From assembly GCA_958296125.1 (NCBI GenBank), contig OY282444.1, forward strand, positions 620,001 through 684,000: a DNA stretch of 64,000 nucleotides, in the 5' to 3' direction. Below the pieces are notes generated by a model, which saw only the letters and a list, made by a program, of their open reading frames with translations, had not been told where the DNA came from and ran no database searches. The translations under genes and the position numbers were made by a program. Shown in pieces: positions 1-8,927 of the stretch (the first letter of the stretch is position 1; every line of letters starts with the position of its first letter). Origin of the DNA: an uncultured Poribacteria bacterium (GTDB taxonomy: Bacteria; Poribacteria; WGA-4E; PCPOR2b).

Positions 1-2
1 CG

Positions 3-1247
3 CTGATGCTCACGAGCAACAAAGGGACAGAAGCGTATCGAAACTGGTGGCCTGGTCCCGGCGATACGATGGTGCGTTTCGTGAACCGTTCCATTAATCT
101 GTTGGAAGAGTTGGGGCGAGAAACAGATAACTGCTTCCAAATGAACCGACGTGGTTATGTCTTCTTAACGGCGGATGATCGCCAAATCCCCATCATGAAG
201 GCTGCCGCTGCTGAGACCTCTGCCCTCGGTGCAGGCCCCATTCGGGAGCATCCGGGTCCCACCCCTTACCTTCCCTCACCGTCCGAAGGCTTTGCGGGTT
301 TACCTACTGGCGTGGATCTGCTACTCTCTCCGGATCTCGTCCGAGGACAGTTTCCGTTTGTAGCGGAAGACGCAGTTGCAGCACTGCATGTCCGCCGCGC
401 AGGCTGGCTAGATGCCCAAAAACTGGGCAAATGGCTGTTAGCCGAAGCACAACGCGCCGGTGTTCGTCTCGCCCGCACTCGCGTAACAGATGTTACCGTC
501 ACTGATAACCGAGTCGCAGGGGTTCACCTTCAATCCGGTGATTGTATCAACACCGATACCTTCGTCATCGCTGCTGGACCATATCTCAAGGGTGTTGGCG
601 CGATGTTGGGGGTGGACATCCCCGTTTTCAATGAGCTGCACGGCAAGATCGCTATCAGAGATGAGCTGGGGATTGTGCCGCTGGATGTACCGCTGCTGTT
701 TTGGAGCGATCCGATTCACTTGCCTTGGACCGATGAAGAACGTGAAGAGCTGGCAGCAGATGAGGAAACCCACTGGCTGCTCGATGAATTTCCCGCTGGC
801 GTTCATTTTCGGTCACGTATGGATGGCGACACCCACGTGCTTCTTGCCATTTGGACTTATGACATTGAGCCCTGTGCGCCCGTTTGGCCCCCGACGTTCA
901 ATCCGGATTATCCCGAAATCCTGATACGCGGGCTCGCCCGGATGATCCCTGGTCTGTCGGCGTATTTTGGTCGGGGCAACCAAGCTTACGTCGATGGTGG
1001 GTACTACTGTAAGACGCGGGAAAATCGACCGTTGATCGGTCCCCTGCCGATCGAGGGCGCGTATGTAATCGGGGGCCTGTCAGGCTACGGCATTATGTCA
1101 TCTCAGGCGGCAGGCGAGTTGCTGGCGACTCACATCACCGGCGGTGAACTCCCTGAATACGCACCGGCGTTCCTCCTTTCGCGTTATGAAGCCCCAACTT
1201 ACCAAGCCCTACTAGAGAACTGGGGGGTCACATCGGGGCAATTATAG
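3..1247 (+). CDS. FAD-dependent oxidoreductase, DAO/sarcosine-oxidase-like (5' partial)
   Basis: The reading frame is open to the left edge, and the N-terminal GxGxxG FAD-binding loop is missing, so the gene starts upstream of the window and only about the last 415 residues are seen. The C-terminal part carries the typical D-amino-acid-oxidase-family end: an ENRPLIGP segment followed by a second glycine-rich FAD contact (GGLSGYGIMSSQAAGELLA). The family oxidises secondary or N-methylated amines or amino acids using FAD. The stop lies two bases before a GTG that could begin the next reading frame, so it is probably co-transcribed with the SHMT-like gene. A sarcosine/dimethylglycine-type reaction feeding one-carbon units to that enzyme is inference from context; the exact substrate cannot be read from sequence. 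Confidence 0.75.
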   Translation: MMLTSNKGTEAYRNWWPGPGDTMVRFVNRSINLLEELGRETDNCFQMNRRGYVFLTADDRQIPIMKAAAAETSALGAGPIREHPGPTPYLPSPSEGFAGLPTGVDLLLSPDLVRGQFPFVAEDAVAALHVRRAGWLDAQKLGKWLLAEAQRAGVRLARTRVTDVTVTDNRVAGVHLQSGDCINTDTFVIAAGPYLKGVGAMLGVDIPVFNELHGKIAIRDELGIVPLDVPLLFWSDPIHLPWTDEEREELAADEETHWLLDEFPAGVHFRSRMDGDTHVLLAIWTYDIEPCAPVWPPTFNPDYPEILIRGLARMIPGLSAYFGRGNQAYVDGGYYCKTRENRPLIGPLPIEGAYVIGGLSGYGIMSSQAAGELLATHITGGELPEYAPAFLLSRYEAPTYQALLENWGVTSGQL

Positions 1248-1318
1248 GCGTGATACTTCAACATAGGGGCAAATCGGCTCCCAAACGAAGTAAAAAACTT
1301 GTCCAGAACGAGGTTTTT

Positions 1319-2563
1319 ATGGATTTTAACGAAAAAGTCAAAGAGATTAACTCCCTATTGGAGCAGCACAACAGGTTTCGAGGAGACTGTCTAAATCTTA
1401 TTGCTTCTGAAAATGTCCCAAGTCCGTTGGTGGAGAGGCTGCTTGTCGAAGATTTGGATCAGCGTTACGGGAACTACACCGGCATTGACCTGCGGGCGCG
1501 GCTCTACCAAGGGAATCGGTTCATCGTTCAGATCGAGGAGGTGGCACAGGAACTGGCAAAGCAACTCTTCGGTGCTGCGTATGTCGATCTCCGTCCCCTC
1601 TCCGGCAACATTGCAGGCATCGCGACCACTTTCGCGCTGGCAAGCCCGGGCGATATTGCGTTAGAGGTTCATAACGGTCACCAATATGCACACAAGTTAG
1701 CCACCTCCCCGTTGAAGGTGTCGCTCGAATCCATCGTTATCCCGTGGGATGGCGTTAAATCTAACATCGACATTGATCGGACGGTTGCACTTATCCAAAA
1801 GCATCGTCCCAAATTAGTAACGATTGGGTCGGGGGTGTTTCTTTTTCCGCAGCCGGTGCGCGAACTGAAGGAAGCAATGAACCGCTACAATCCCGACTCA
1901 TACCTAATCTATGATGCCGCCCACGTCATGGGGCTTATCGCCGGGGGGCGGTTTCAGGCACCGTTTGAGGAAGGCGCGGACGTGATTATTTCTAGCACGC
2001 ATAAAACCCTCGCTGGGCCGCAAGGTGGGATAATCTTGACGAACAACAGATCCCTTGCAGAACGGATTGGTCCCGCGGTTGCCCCTTTGCTTGAGAGTAA
2101 CCATCACCTCGGTCGTTTGCCGGCGTTAGCGGGGACATTTTTGGAGTGGATAGCCTGCGGTGGGGCACACGCGGACGCGATTATCAGCAATGCAAAGGCA
2201 TTGGGATTAGCCTTGCATGAGCGGGGAATTCGGTTTGTCGGGCAGGCCCATGGCTTCACGGAGTCGCATACATTGATACCGATTGTTGACGAATTTGGTG
2301 AGGGCAAGGCGTTGGCAGACCAGCTTGAGGCGTGCAATATCATCGCTGGCGCGGCAAGCGTCCCACCAGAATTGGGGACGCACGGTTTACGGATTGGGGT
2401 CCAAGAGGTGACCCGACGTGGCATGACGGAGGTAGATGTGCCGGAGGTCGCGGATTGTATCGTCCGCGCGTTGAAGGGAGATGATCTCGAAGCTGTAAAG
2501 CGTCGAGCAACTGCGTTGGCGGGGCGATTTAATCAGATGCGGTTTACGTTGGAGGGTGTCTGA
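1319..2563 (+). CDS. Serine hydroxymethyltransferase-like PLP enzyme
   Basis: A fold-type I PLP enzyme of about 414 residues, the usual length of glycine/serine hydroxymethyltransferase. An N-terminal LIASENVPSP segment matches the SHMT LIASEN signature, and the PLP-lysine segment reads STHKTLAGPQGG. The usual SHMT tyrosine-rich segment after LIASEN is divergent, so it may be a specialised paralogue (threonine aldolase or alpha-methylserine-type activity) rather than housekeeping GlyA. A GTG at 1250 extends the frame by 23 poorly conserved residues; the ATG at 1319 is preferred because the SHMT-like sequence begins there and a GAGG lies just upstream. It directly follows the FAD oxidoreductase gene, which suggests joint amine/one-carbon metabolism. 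Confidence 0.75.
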   Translation: MDFNEKVKEINSLLEQHNRFRGDCLNLIASENVPSPLVERLLVEDLDQRYGNYTGIDLRARLYQGNRFIVQIEEVAQELAKQLFGAAYVDLRPLSGNIAGIATTFALASPGDIALEVHNGHQYAHKLATSPLKVSLESIVIPWDGVKSNIDIDRTVALIQKHRPKLVTIGSGVFLFPQPVRELKEAMNRYNPDSYLIYDAAHVMGLIAGGRFQAPFEEGADVIISSTHKTLAGPQGGIILTNNRSLAERIGPAVAPLLESNHHLGRLPALAGTFLEWIACGGAHADAIISNAKALGLALHERGIRFVGQAHGFTESHTLIPIVDEFGEGKALADQLEACNIIAGAASVPPELGTHGLRIGVQEVTRRGMTEVDVPEVADCIVRALKGDDLEAVKRRATALAGRFNQMRFTLEGV

Positions 2564-2863
2564 TACAATTACTTACTCAAAATTTCAATTGAAAAAAAAG
2601 TTCAAACGAATGGTGTTAAGGATTGCCTGCCTGCCAGACATTGCCTACAATCATATCATCCAACATAAACTCCGTCAAGCGTAGAAAGCAGGAACTATTT
2701 AGTTTTCGGTTTTTTGACCGATTTTGGCGGAACGGATCGAAGGATTAAATGACCCTAGCAAGGCAGCGTCTGTATGCACAAATCCGCTTGAGCGCAGTGC
2801 AAAGATGGGGTATACTTGGGTCGTCAACCCAATCGAACTGGCATCATGGAGGAACCCCTTTTT
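2564..2863. other. Intergenic, no gene seen
   Basis: About 300 bases between the SHMT-like gene and the next dehydrogenase. It is moderately AT-rich and has no convincing open frame, strong hairpin or recognisable repeat. The last 16 bases hold the GGAGG ribosome-binding site of the following gene at 2848-2852. Confidence 0.6.
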
Positions 2864-3880
2864 ATGGCTTCAATAGATAGCAAGATTCGCATTGGTATCT
2901 ACGGATGTGGGGCTTGGGCGAATCGAACCCACATCCCAAACCTGCTGAAACTCGATGACGTTGAAATTGTCGCCATCTGTGATAGCAGTCCACAGTCGCT
3001 CAAATCGACGGCTGAAACGTTTAATATTTCCAAAACCTACTCTGACGGACACCAAATGGTGGATGACGAAAATATGGACGTGCTTTACTCCGTCGTCCCA
3101 GCTTACGCGCGCACGGATGTCGAAGCAACCGCTGCCGCAAAAGGGATTCATATCTTCAGCGAAAAGCCGCAGGCACTGACAATGGGAGTCGCCCGCAAAA
3201 TCAACGATGCAATTCGGGAAGCCGGCGTAATCAACACCGTCTGTTTCCGGGAACGGTATCGCCCGCTTTTTCAGGAGGCTCGTAAACGTCTGGAAGGGCA
3301 GAAAATTGTCCATGTCCGATTCCAGAGCGTCAGCGGGTTGCCCGAACCCCCATCCGGATCGCAAAAGGATTCTTGGTGGTCTCAGATGGACAAATCTGGC
3401 GGTCAAGCGTTGGATTGGGGGGTCCACGCAACAGACTACACGCGTTTCATGACAGGCTTGAACATTGAACGAGCGCAAGCATTCTACTGCCAGCGTCCAT
3501 CGTACCACAACCCGCTGACCTCTTCTTTCAACTACTATTTCTCGAACCAAGCGACGATGACGCTGACCTTCATTTCCGCTGCCCCCGGCTTTCGGGCTGA
3601 ACCGTGGTTTACAGTCTTCTACGAAGGCGGGTATCTGGCACTCTACGGCTACGAATCCATTGAGGTCAACGGCGAAACGGTCTATCAAGCGGAGGCATTC
3701 GATCCATGGTTTGAACAGGACCGCATCTTCATTGAAGCCGTGCGCGCCAACAACCCCAACCTATTGTTGAATGACTATCACGACGGACTTTTCTCTTTAG
3801 CACCGGTACTCGCAGGTTGGGAGTCGGCTCGTCGAAACGGGGAATGTATTGATGTGCCGGCATTTATGGAGGGGGAGTAG
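2864..3880 (+). CDS. Gfo/Idh/MocA-family oxidoreductase
   Basis: NAD(P)-dependent dehydrogenase of the Gfo/Idh/MocA family, about 338 residues. The Rossmann start IGIYGCGAWANRTHIPNL gives the GxGxxxxxH dinucleotide loop, and the conserved EKP motif appears as FSEKPQALT. A GGxxxDWGVHATD segment corresponds to the substrate-site histidine/aspartate region. The ATG at 2864 is chosen because GGAGG lies 11 bases upstream; in-frame starts further 5' (TTG 2816, ATG 2846) lack this spacing. Members oxidise sugars, inositols or pseudo-sugars. It lies in a run of catabolic genes on the same strand; the specific substrate is unknown. Confidence 0.85.
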   Translation: MASIDSKIRIGIYGCGAWANRTHIPNLLKLDDVEIVAICDSSPQSLKSTAETFNISKTYSDGHQMVDDENMDVLYSVVPAYARTDVEATAAAKGIHIFSEKPQALTMGVARKINDAIREAGVINTVCFRERYRPLFQEARKRLEGQKIVHVRFQSVSGLPEPPSGSQKDSWWSQMDKSGGQALDWGVHATDYTRFMTGLNIERAQAFYCQRPSYHNPLTSSFNYYFSNQATMTLTFISAAPGFRAEPWFTVFYEGGYLALYGYESIEVNGETVYQAEAFDPWFEQDRIFIEAVRANNPNLLLNDYHDGLFSLAPVLAGWESARRNGECIDVPAFMEGE

Positions 3881-3953
3881 GGAAATTAAGCACGTCTTGA
3901 ATCGCGTTTCCCACCCACCAACACAAGATCAAGGGTAAGCGAGGCAGCTTATT

Positions 3954-5741
3954 ATGAGCAAATTGACCGATCATATCTTTTTTGTTGAAGACACATGCAG
4001 CGTTTATGGAGTAACAGCAAACGATAAAACACTGCTGATTGACTGCGGGACATCCCCGGCAAAACTTGAGACCAACGGCGTTCAACAGGTCGATCAGGTG
4101 TTACTGACCCATTTTCATCGGGATACCTGTTCTGCTGCAGCCTACTGGAAAAGGCGCGGTGCACAGATCGTTTTTCCGTTTGCGGAGAAACGTTTCGTTG
4201 AGGAGGCTGATCTTCTCAAGGCATCCTACGATATTTATGACAACTACGCCTCCTACTACCCCTGCTTTGGTCCCTTGGAAGATCTTGCTCCGGACCAGTA
4301 CGCCTACGATTACGAAAGCTTGACATGGGAGGGGATTCGTTTCGATGTGGTCCCTCTGCCAGGCCACACCTTCGGCTCGGTGGGCTACCTTTTCGAGTTA
4401 GATGGACAGCGGATACTTGCCTGTGGTGACCTGATGTCGGGCGGCGGGAAAATTCGGGACTATTTCTGGAGTCAGTGGACCTATATGGACTTCAAAGGGC
4501 ATATCAATCATATAGAGAGTCTGAAGACCGCTGCGGCACTCAATGTAGATCTAATTCTGCCGGGGCACGGCGCACCATTTGAACCGACCGCGGAGGCGTT
4601 TGCCGAACTACGATCGGCGTTGGAGGAACTGTATGAACTTTTCCATGCCCACCCCTACGAATACTATCGCCCCGAATTTCGTCAAATCACGCCGCACGTC
4701 TACGAGGTCACGAACTCCGGTGCCAACACCTATATTATCCGGGACGATGAGGGGCACGCGCTTTTTATCGATTGTGGCTACACCTCCAACGCTGCCATCA
4801 GTGCCAACCCTCACCGTTATATCGACAATCTGTCGCCTTATCTCGAAACGGAGTTGGGAATCCACACCGTTGAATGGTTTCTGCCAACCCACTATCATGA
4901 CGACCACCTTGCTGGTTACCCGATGTTGCAAACACGCTACGGGACGCGGGTTGTATCGTCACCAGAGCTCAAGGATATCCTAGAGCACCCAGAAAATTAC
5001 GACATGCCTTGTGGGGTGCCGCACGGAATGAAGGTCGATCACGTTGTTGAACGGGGAGAGGCTTTCCAGTGGCGCGGGATTGAATTTTTCGTTGAGCAGC
5101 ATCCTGGACAGACCTTTTATCATCATCTCATCTGGTTCACGGTCGATGGACAGAAATTCCTAAGTGTGGGGGATAACATCTCTGGGCTTACATTTAGTGA
5201 ACAGAGGGACTTTATTCACTCCTTTATTCCCAAGAATCGGACCCCGGTTTCGAGTTACCGCGATATGCCCCAACAGATTCTCGATTCCGAGCCAGATCAG
5301 ATTTTTACCGGTCATGGGGGTTGTATCCCATTTGATCGGGCGAAAGCAGAGCGGTGGGTTGATTGGATGGACCGGTGGACGGATCTCTTTACGCAGATTA
5401 TTGACCAACCGCACCCCAATATAGGGATGGATCCACGTTGGGTGGAGTTTTATCCTTACAAGATTCGCATCCAGCCGGGAGGAACAGTAACGTTCAAGGT
5501 CACTATCACCAATCATGAATCAGAAGCGCGCGAGTGCACCCTTCGCTTCCGATCTGTTGATGGTGTGCAGCTCTCTCCGACAACGATAGATCTCCATGCC
5601 CCTGGAGGCACCAATACCCCCTGTCAGGTGGAAGCAACCTTCCCAGAGAAGTTTACCACCCACGCGCTTCCCATCGTGGTGGATGTCACTTGGAACGGGG
5701 CACATCTCGGTGAAATTGCTGAGGCTATTGCTTACTGGTAG
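3954..5741 (+). CDS. Tandem double metallo-beta-lactamase-fold hydrolase
   Basis: A 595-residue protein with two consecutive metallo-beta-lactamase-fold domains and a C-terminal beta-sandwich-like tail (about 500-595, beginning PGGTVTFKVTITN). Domain 1 shows THFHRDT (52-58), GH at 137-138, GD at 158-159 and PGHG at 203-206. Domain 2 shows THYHDDH (312-318), PGQT at 384-387, GD at 406-407 and TGHGG at 452-456. Domain 1 therefore lacks the second histidine of HxHxDH, which is Thr58, and domain 2 has Gln386 where the GH histidine is expected. Single-domain relatives include glyoxalase II-like and alkylsulfatase-like hydrolases; the double form may arise from duplication. The substrate is unknown. 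Confidence 0.8.
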   Translation: MSKLTDHIFFVEDTCSVYGVTANDKTLLIDCGTSPAKLETNGVQQVDQVLLTHFHRDTCSAAAYWKRRGAQIVFPFAEKRFVEEADLLKASYDIYDNYASYYPCFGPLEDLAPDQYAYDYESLTWEGIRFDVVPLPGHTFGSVGYLFELDGQRILACGDLMSGGGKIRDYFWSQWTYMDFKGHINHIESLKTAAALNVDLILPGHGAPFEPTAEAFAELRSALEELYELFHAHPYEYYRPEFRQITPHVYEVTNSGANTYIIRDDEGHALFIDCGYTSNAAISANPHRYIDNLSPYLETELGIHTVEWFLPTHYHDDHLAGYPMLQTRYGTRVVSSPELKDILEHPENYDMPCGVPHGMKVDHVVERGEAFQWRGIEFFVEQHPGQTFYHHLIWFTVDGQKFLSVGDNISGLTFSEQRDFIHSFIPKNRTPVSSYRDMPQQILDSEPDQIFTGHGGCIPFDRAKAERWVDWMDRWTDLFTQIIDQPHPNIGMDPRWVEFYPYKIRIQPGGTVTFKVTITNHESEARECTLRFRSVDGVQLSPTTIDLHAPGGTNTPCQVEATFPEKFTTHALPIVVDVTWNGAHLGEIAEAIAYW

Positions 5742-5759
5742 CGATTCTCAAGTGTGGCA

Positions 5760-7301
5760 CTACCCAGTCCAATCCGATAAAATAACGGCGGCAGCGTTAT
5801 GACCCGGTGCTCCAGTTACTTCGCCGCCGGGGTGCGTGCCCGCACCACAGAGGTAGAGGTTGGTGATAGGCGTGCGGTAGTGTGCCCAACCGGCGAGCGG
5901 ACGTTGAGCAAGGAATTGGCTTGCAACGATATCAAGGTGACGGATGTTTCCGTCGGTGAGACCAACCCGCCGTTCCAAGTCAATGGGTGTAAACAGCGAC
6001 CAGTCCACGATAATATCGCGGAGATTCGGCGCATAAGCGGAGAGGGTATCAATTAAGCTCTCACCGACCTCCTCCCGCCGTTCATCCCATGTTCCCTCCC
6101 GTAGATGGACAGGGGCGTAAAGTACCCAGATCGACATAACATGGTGTCCCGCCGGTGCCATCGTTGGGTCGTAGACGGACGGGATTTGCACCTCCATCAC
6201 AGGTGCACTTGATGGCAAACCACGTTTGGCATCCTCCCAACTCTGCTCATAATATTCAATGGAAGGGCAGATTTTGATTTCCGACAGGTAGCGTGGATTG
6301 AAATCCCCGTTGAAGTAGGCGGAGAAGTCGGGAAGATCATTCAGGGCAGCGTGAAATTTCAGATAAGCAGCATTCGTTTTCAACCGCGTTGTGCTTTCCA
6401 CGAAGTTGGGACTGAGATGTTCACGTGGAATGAGCTTGAGGAAGGTGCGTTTCGGATCAGCGTTTGAGACAACGATGCGGCTGCGAATCTCCGTACCGTC
6501 TGCAAGAGCAACGCCACAAGCTGTCCCATTCTCAACAATAACGTGGCTAATTGTCGCCCCGGTTTGTAGGGTTGCTCCGCGCGCCCGTGCGGACGTAGCC
6601 AACGCCTGTGTGATGCCTCCCATTCCACCCTTGACGATGCCGTTATTTTCGGGTTTGGTAAAATTGCCGCATTTGATATAGGTATAAGCCCACGCGCTGC
6701 CCGGCGCGTCAATGTCGCCGGCATCCTGTGCTTGGGCATACGCGCCCTGCATCGTCTCTGACTCAAAAAACTCCATCAGGAGATCCTTCATGCTCACGGT
6801 GAGGAGCCGATCCAGCAATACTTCATCATCGGTGCCGTGCACCCGTTCGGCGATTTGGCTGATCGTTGGCGGTGTCGTCAGAAAGTATGGATAGATAATG
6901 CTTGCTGCTCGCTTCCAAAAGTCTAACCATTTTGGAAAATTCTCCGCATCGCGGCGGGAGAAATGGGCAATCTCCTCTTGGGTGCGTTCCACATCGTCCC
7001 AGACGAGTAAGCGTGAGCCATCGGGATACGGTTGGAAGCGTGAGGGATCGAGGTGATAGACTTCAAAGCCGTGTTTGTGCAGCTCCAGTTCTTCGATGAC
7101 CTTGTTCTGTAACAGATGGCAGATATAGGAGCAGGCGGAAAATCGGTAGCCGGGAAACAGTTCCTCGGTCACACATGCTCCGCCGAGGAGATCCCGCCGC
7201 TCCAACAGCAGGACATCTAACCCTGCCTCCGCCAAATACCCCCCAGTAACTAAGCCGTTATGCCCGCCACCGATAATTATGACATCGTGGTCTGGTGTCA
7301 T
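5760..7301 (-). CDS. NAD(P)/FAD-dependent oxidoreductase, PYROXD2/phytoene-dehydrogenase-like
   Basis: A 513-residue flavoprotein. The N terminus has the dinucleotide fold IIIGGGHNGLVTGGYLAEAG with an ERR box after the second strand and GGACVTEELFPGYRFS, which is characteristic of the PYROXD2/CrtI-like amine-oxidase superfamily. The C terminus GGEVTGAPGHNAA is the closing FAD contact. AAAGGAG lies upstream of the ATG at 7301. It converges with the upstream metallo-beta-lactamase-fold gene with only 18 bases between stops. These proteins oxidise or desaturate hydrophobic or polyene-like substrates; the actual substrate is not evident. Confidence 0.85.
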   Translation of the reverse strand: MTPDHDVIIIGGGHNGLVTGGYLAEAGLDVLLLERRDLLGGACVTEELFPGYRFSACSYICHLLQNKVIEELELHKHGFEVYHLDPSRFQPYPDGSRLLVWDDVERTQEEIAHFSRRDAENFPKWLDFWKRAASIIYPYFLTTPPTISQIAERVHGTDDEVLLDRLLTVSMKDLLMEFFESETMQGAYAQAQDAGDIDAPGSAWAYTYIKCGNFTKPENNGIVKGGMGGITQALATSARARGATLQTGATISHVIVENGTACGVALADGTEIRSRIVVSNADPKRTFLKLIPREHLSPNFVESTTRLKTNAAYLKFHAALNDLPDFSAYFNGDFNPRYLSEIKICPSIEYYEQSWEDAKRGLPSSAPVMEVQIPSVYDPTMAPAGHHVMSIWVLYAPVHLREGTWDERREEVGESLIDTLSAYAPNLRDIIVDWSLFTPIDLERRVGLTDGNIRHLDIVASQFLAQRPLAGWAHYRTPITNLYLCGAGTHPGGEVTGAPGHNAAAVILSDWTG

Positions 7302-7325
7302 CTTCGTGCTCCTTTGAAAAAGTTG

Positions 7326-7490
7326 TAGGTTGGGTTGAACAGTTAAAACAAATACGTATCAAGGTCAACCATAGTCCTGCTTGTCAACGACGTAGATAGA
7401 CTACTATTTGGGAGATTTTAATCAGAATCGAACCCCGTCCTCCAATTGGAATGTTTGATATGTTTCATGAGTGCCGTTCAACCCAACCTA
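7326..7490. mobile_element. Miniature element with 15-bp perfect terminal inverted repeats (family B)
   Basis: Left end TAGGTTGGGTTGAAC at 7326-7340 and right end GTTCAACCCAACCTA at 7476-7490 are exact reverse complements, bounding 165 bases with no coding capacity. This is the form of a non-autonomous inverted-repeat element (MITE-like). A second copy of one end lies at 30580-30594. The right end coincides with the premature end of the decayed antitoxin frame on the minus strand, so the element appears to have inserted into that gene and supplied its stop codon. Confidence 0.7.
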
Positions 7491-7694
7491 CGTGCTCTCA
7501 CGGCTAGTCTTCGCATCAGGAACAGGCTTAAATTCTTCTAGTTCTTCTGGTGTTACAGGTTGCGCGTCTGGATCTGACAACCTCGCAGCTCAGATCTCTT
7601 CCTACGTCATTGTGTCCACTTGTTCCCAGTCAGTTTTCCCCTTTGATGGATTATTCGGGTCAAGTGTAACTCTCGTGATATTTGCTTCGCTCAT
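7488..7694 (-). pseudogene. Decayed antitoxin-like gene, interrupted by mini-element
   Basis: From an ATG at 7694 preceded by AAGGAG, the frame reads a protein-like sequence of 68 codons: MSEANITRVTLDPNN, TDWEQVDTMT, then in-frame TAG (codon 31) and TGA (codon 35), then LSDPDAQPVTPEELEEFKPV and PDAKTSRE. The pattern TDWxxVDxMTxEEI, AA, DPDAxP resembles the N terminus of small HTH antitoxins of the BrnA/XRE kind, in which the helix-turn-helix would follow. The frame is cut at that point by the inverted-repeat element at 7326-7490. No partner toxin is visible. The assignment to an antitoxin is inference from pattern; that it is a broken gene is seen directly. Confidence 0.55.
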
Positions 7695-7746
7695 GACGTT
7701 CTGCTCTCCTTGCTGAGATAATTCTTGCGTCAACAGAACCCATAGA

Positions 7747-7800
7747 TTGAGATTCACATCTCGACACCCAAATGTCGATTCTGGAAAATCGACCTACTGA
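7747..7800 (+). repeat. Short two-hairpin dispersed repeat (family C), copy 1
   Basis: About 54 bases with two nested inverted repeats: TGAGATTCACATCTCGA and TCGATTCTGGAAAATCGA, followed by CCTACTGAAC. The same arrangement recurs at 14614-14670 and, as the second hairpin only, at 23604-23630. All copies are intergenic, which fits a structured REP-like repeat. Confidence 0.6.
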
Positions 7801-7835
7801 ACAGGCTTTAGGTGGCAACTTGATTTTAATACCCT

Positions 7836-8825
7836 CTAATGGGTGCGTCGGGCTAGGAAGTAATCCGCATTGGCACCGAGTTTCTGTAGCAGCGGTGTTG
7901 TCAGTTCATCCAATTTTGCGATCGTCTCAAGGGAAAGGGAGAGCGACGCAACATGTAGATTCTCCTCAAGTTCCGATAGATTGCGGGTGCCGACCAACTC
8001 ACAGGTGATGCCTGGCTTTGCAATGGTCCAAGCGATTGCGAGTCGACTCATGGGAACCCCTTCCGCCTCGGCGACTTTTTTAATGCCTTCAACGGCGGCG
8101 AACATTTCCTCCTCTGCCCCCTCTTCACCATGACCCGCCCTTTCCCGATCTCCGTGAAAATGTCGGAACCGTGCGTGGACAGCTGGGATTTCCTCTGCTG
8201 TCTTATACATACCGGTTAGGAGCCCCTGTAGCAGCGGCATATACCCTAAAATACCCATCCCATGTTTTTGGCATAACGGTAAAATCTGCAACTCAATCGC
8301 TCGTGATAGGAGATTGTAGCAGAGCTGGTTCACATCGATCTGAACGCCGGTGGCAAGGGCTTCGGACAGTTGCTCTACACCAAAGTTGCTGACACCAATC
8401 GACCGGATCTTGCCCTCCCCCTTCAACGCGTGCAAGGTTTCAAACGCATCCGCAACAGAGTGTTCCGTGATGGGCCAATGAACGATATAGATATCGATAT
8501 AATCCGTCTGCAATCGGCGGAGGCTGGCTTCGCAATGTTCACGCAGCACTGTGGGCTCAGTATTGTTCGGACTGATCTTGGTGGCAACAACCGCTTCGCC
8601 GCGCCGCTCTTTTAAGGCTTTACCGACAGCCTCTTCACTCCGTCCCTCGTTGTATCCCTCCGCCGTGTCAAAGAAGTTGATACCGTGGTCGAGGGCTGCG
8701 TGTGCCACCGCATCGACATCCTCTTGCGCCTGAGGACCCCAGTAATCCCCGCCCCCATAAGACCAACCGCCGATCCCCATTACAGAGATTTCAATGCCAG
8801 ATTTTCCGCATGCTCGCTTTTCCAT
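7836..8825 (-). CDS. Aldo/keto reductase
   Basis: A 329-residue AKR-superfamily (beta/alpha)8 barrel. The catalytic tetrad can be placed: Asp53 and Tyr58 in FFDTAEGYNEGRSE, Lys83 in VVATKISP, and His116 in IYIVHWP. The N terminus RACGKSGIEISVMGIGG is a typical AKR start. NADPH-dependent reduction of aldehydes, ketones or sugars is expected, in the cytoplasm. GAGGA lies upstream of the start. It heads a minus-strand group but is separated from the PhyH gene by a repeat-filled gap, so co-transcription is uncertain. The substrate is not evident. Confidence 0.88.
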   Translation of the reverse strand: MEKRACGKSGIEISVMGIGGWSYGGGDYWGPQAQEDVDAVAHAALDHGINFFDTAEGYNEGRSEEAVGKALKERRGEAVVATKISPNNTEPTVLREHCEASLRRLQTDYIDIYIVHWPITEHSVADAFETLHALKGEGKIRSIGVSNFGVEQLSEALATGVQIDVNQLCYNLLSRAIELQILPLCQKHGMGILGYMPLLQGLLTGMYKTAEEIPAVHARFRHFHGDRERAGHGEEGAEEEMFAAVEGIKKVAEAEGVPMSRLAIAWTIAKPGITCELVGTRNLSELEENLHVASLSLSLETIAKLDELTTPLLQKLGANADYFLARRTH

Positions 8826-8843
8826 TTATCGTTTCCTCTTTAG

Positions 8844-8926
8844 TAGGACTTACGCCGTTGAACGCTCAACGTCCCGATGCTGTTGAGTTGGAACAGTGGT
8901 TACGGCACACGGAGTATGCCCACTAC
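8844..8926. repeat. Family A inverted-repeat end followed by family D repeat
   Basis: TAGGACTTACGCCGTTGAACG begins at 8844 and continues CTCAACG. It matches, with small differences, the ends of elements at 21026 and 57583-57796. It is followed at 8898-8926 by GGTTACGGCACACGGAGTAT and GCCCACTAC, a second repeat also found at 28093-28128 and in part at 13111-13136. The stretch between the two genes is therefore entirely repeat-derived. Confidence 0.55.
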
Positions 8927-8927
8927 T

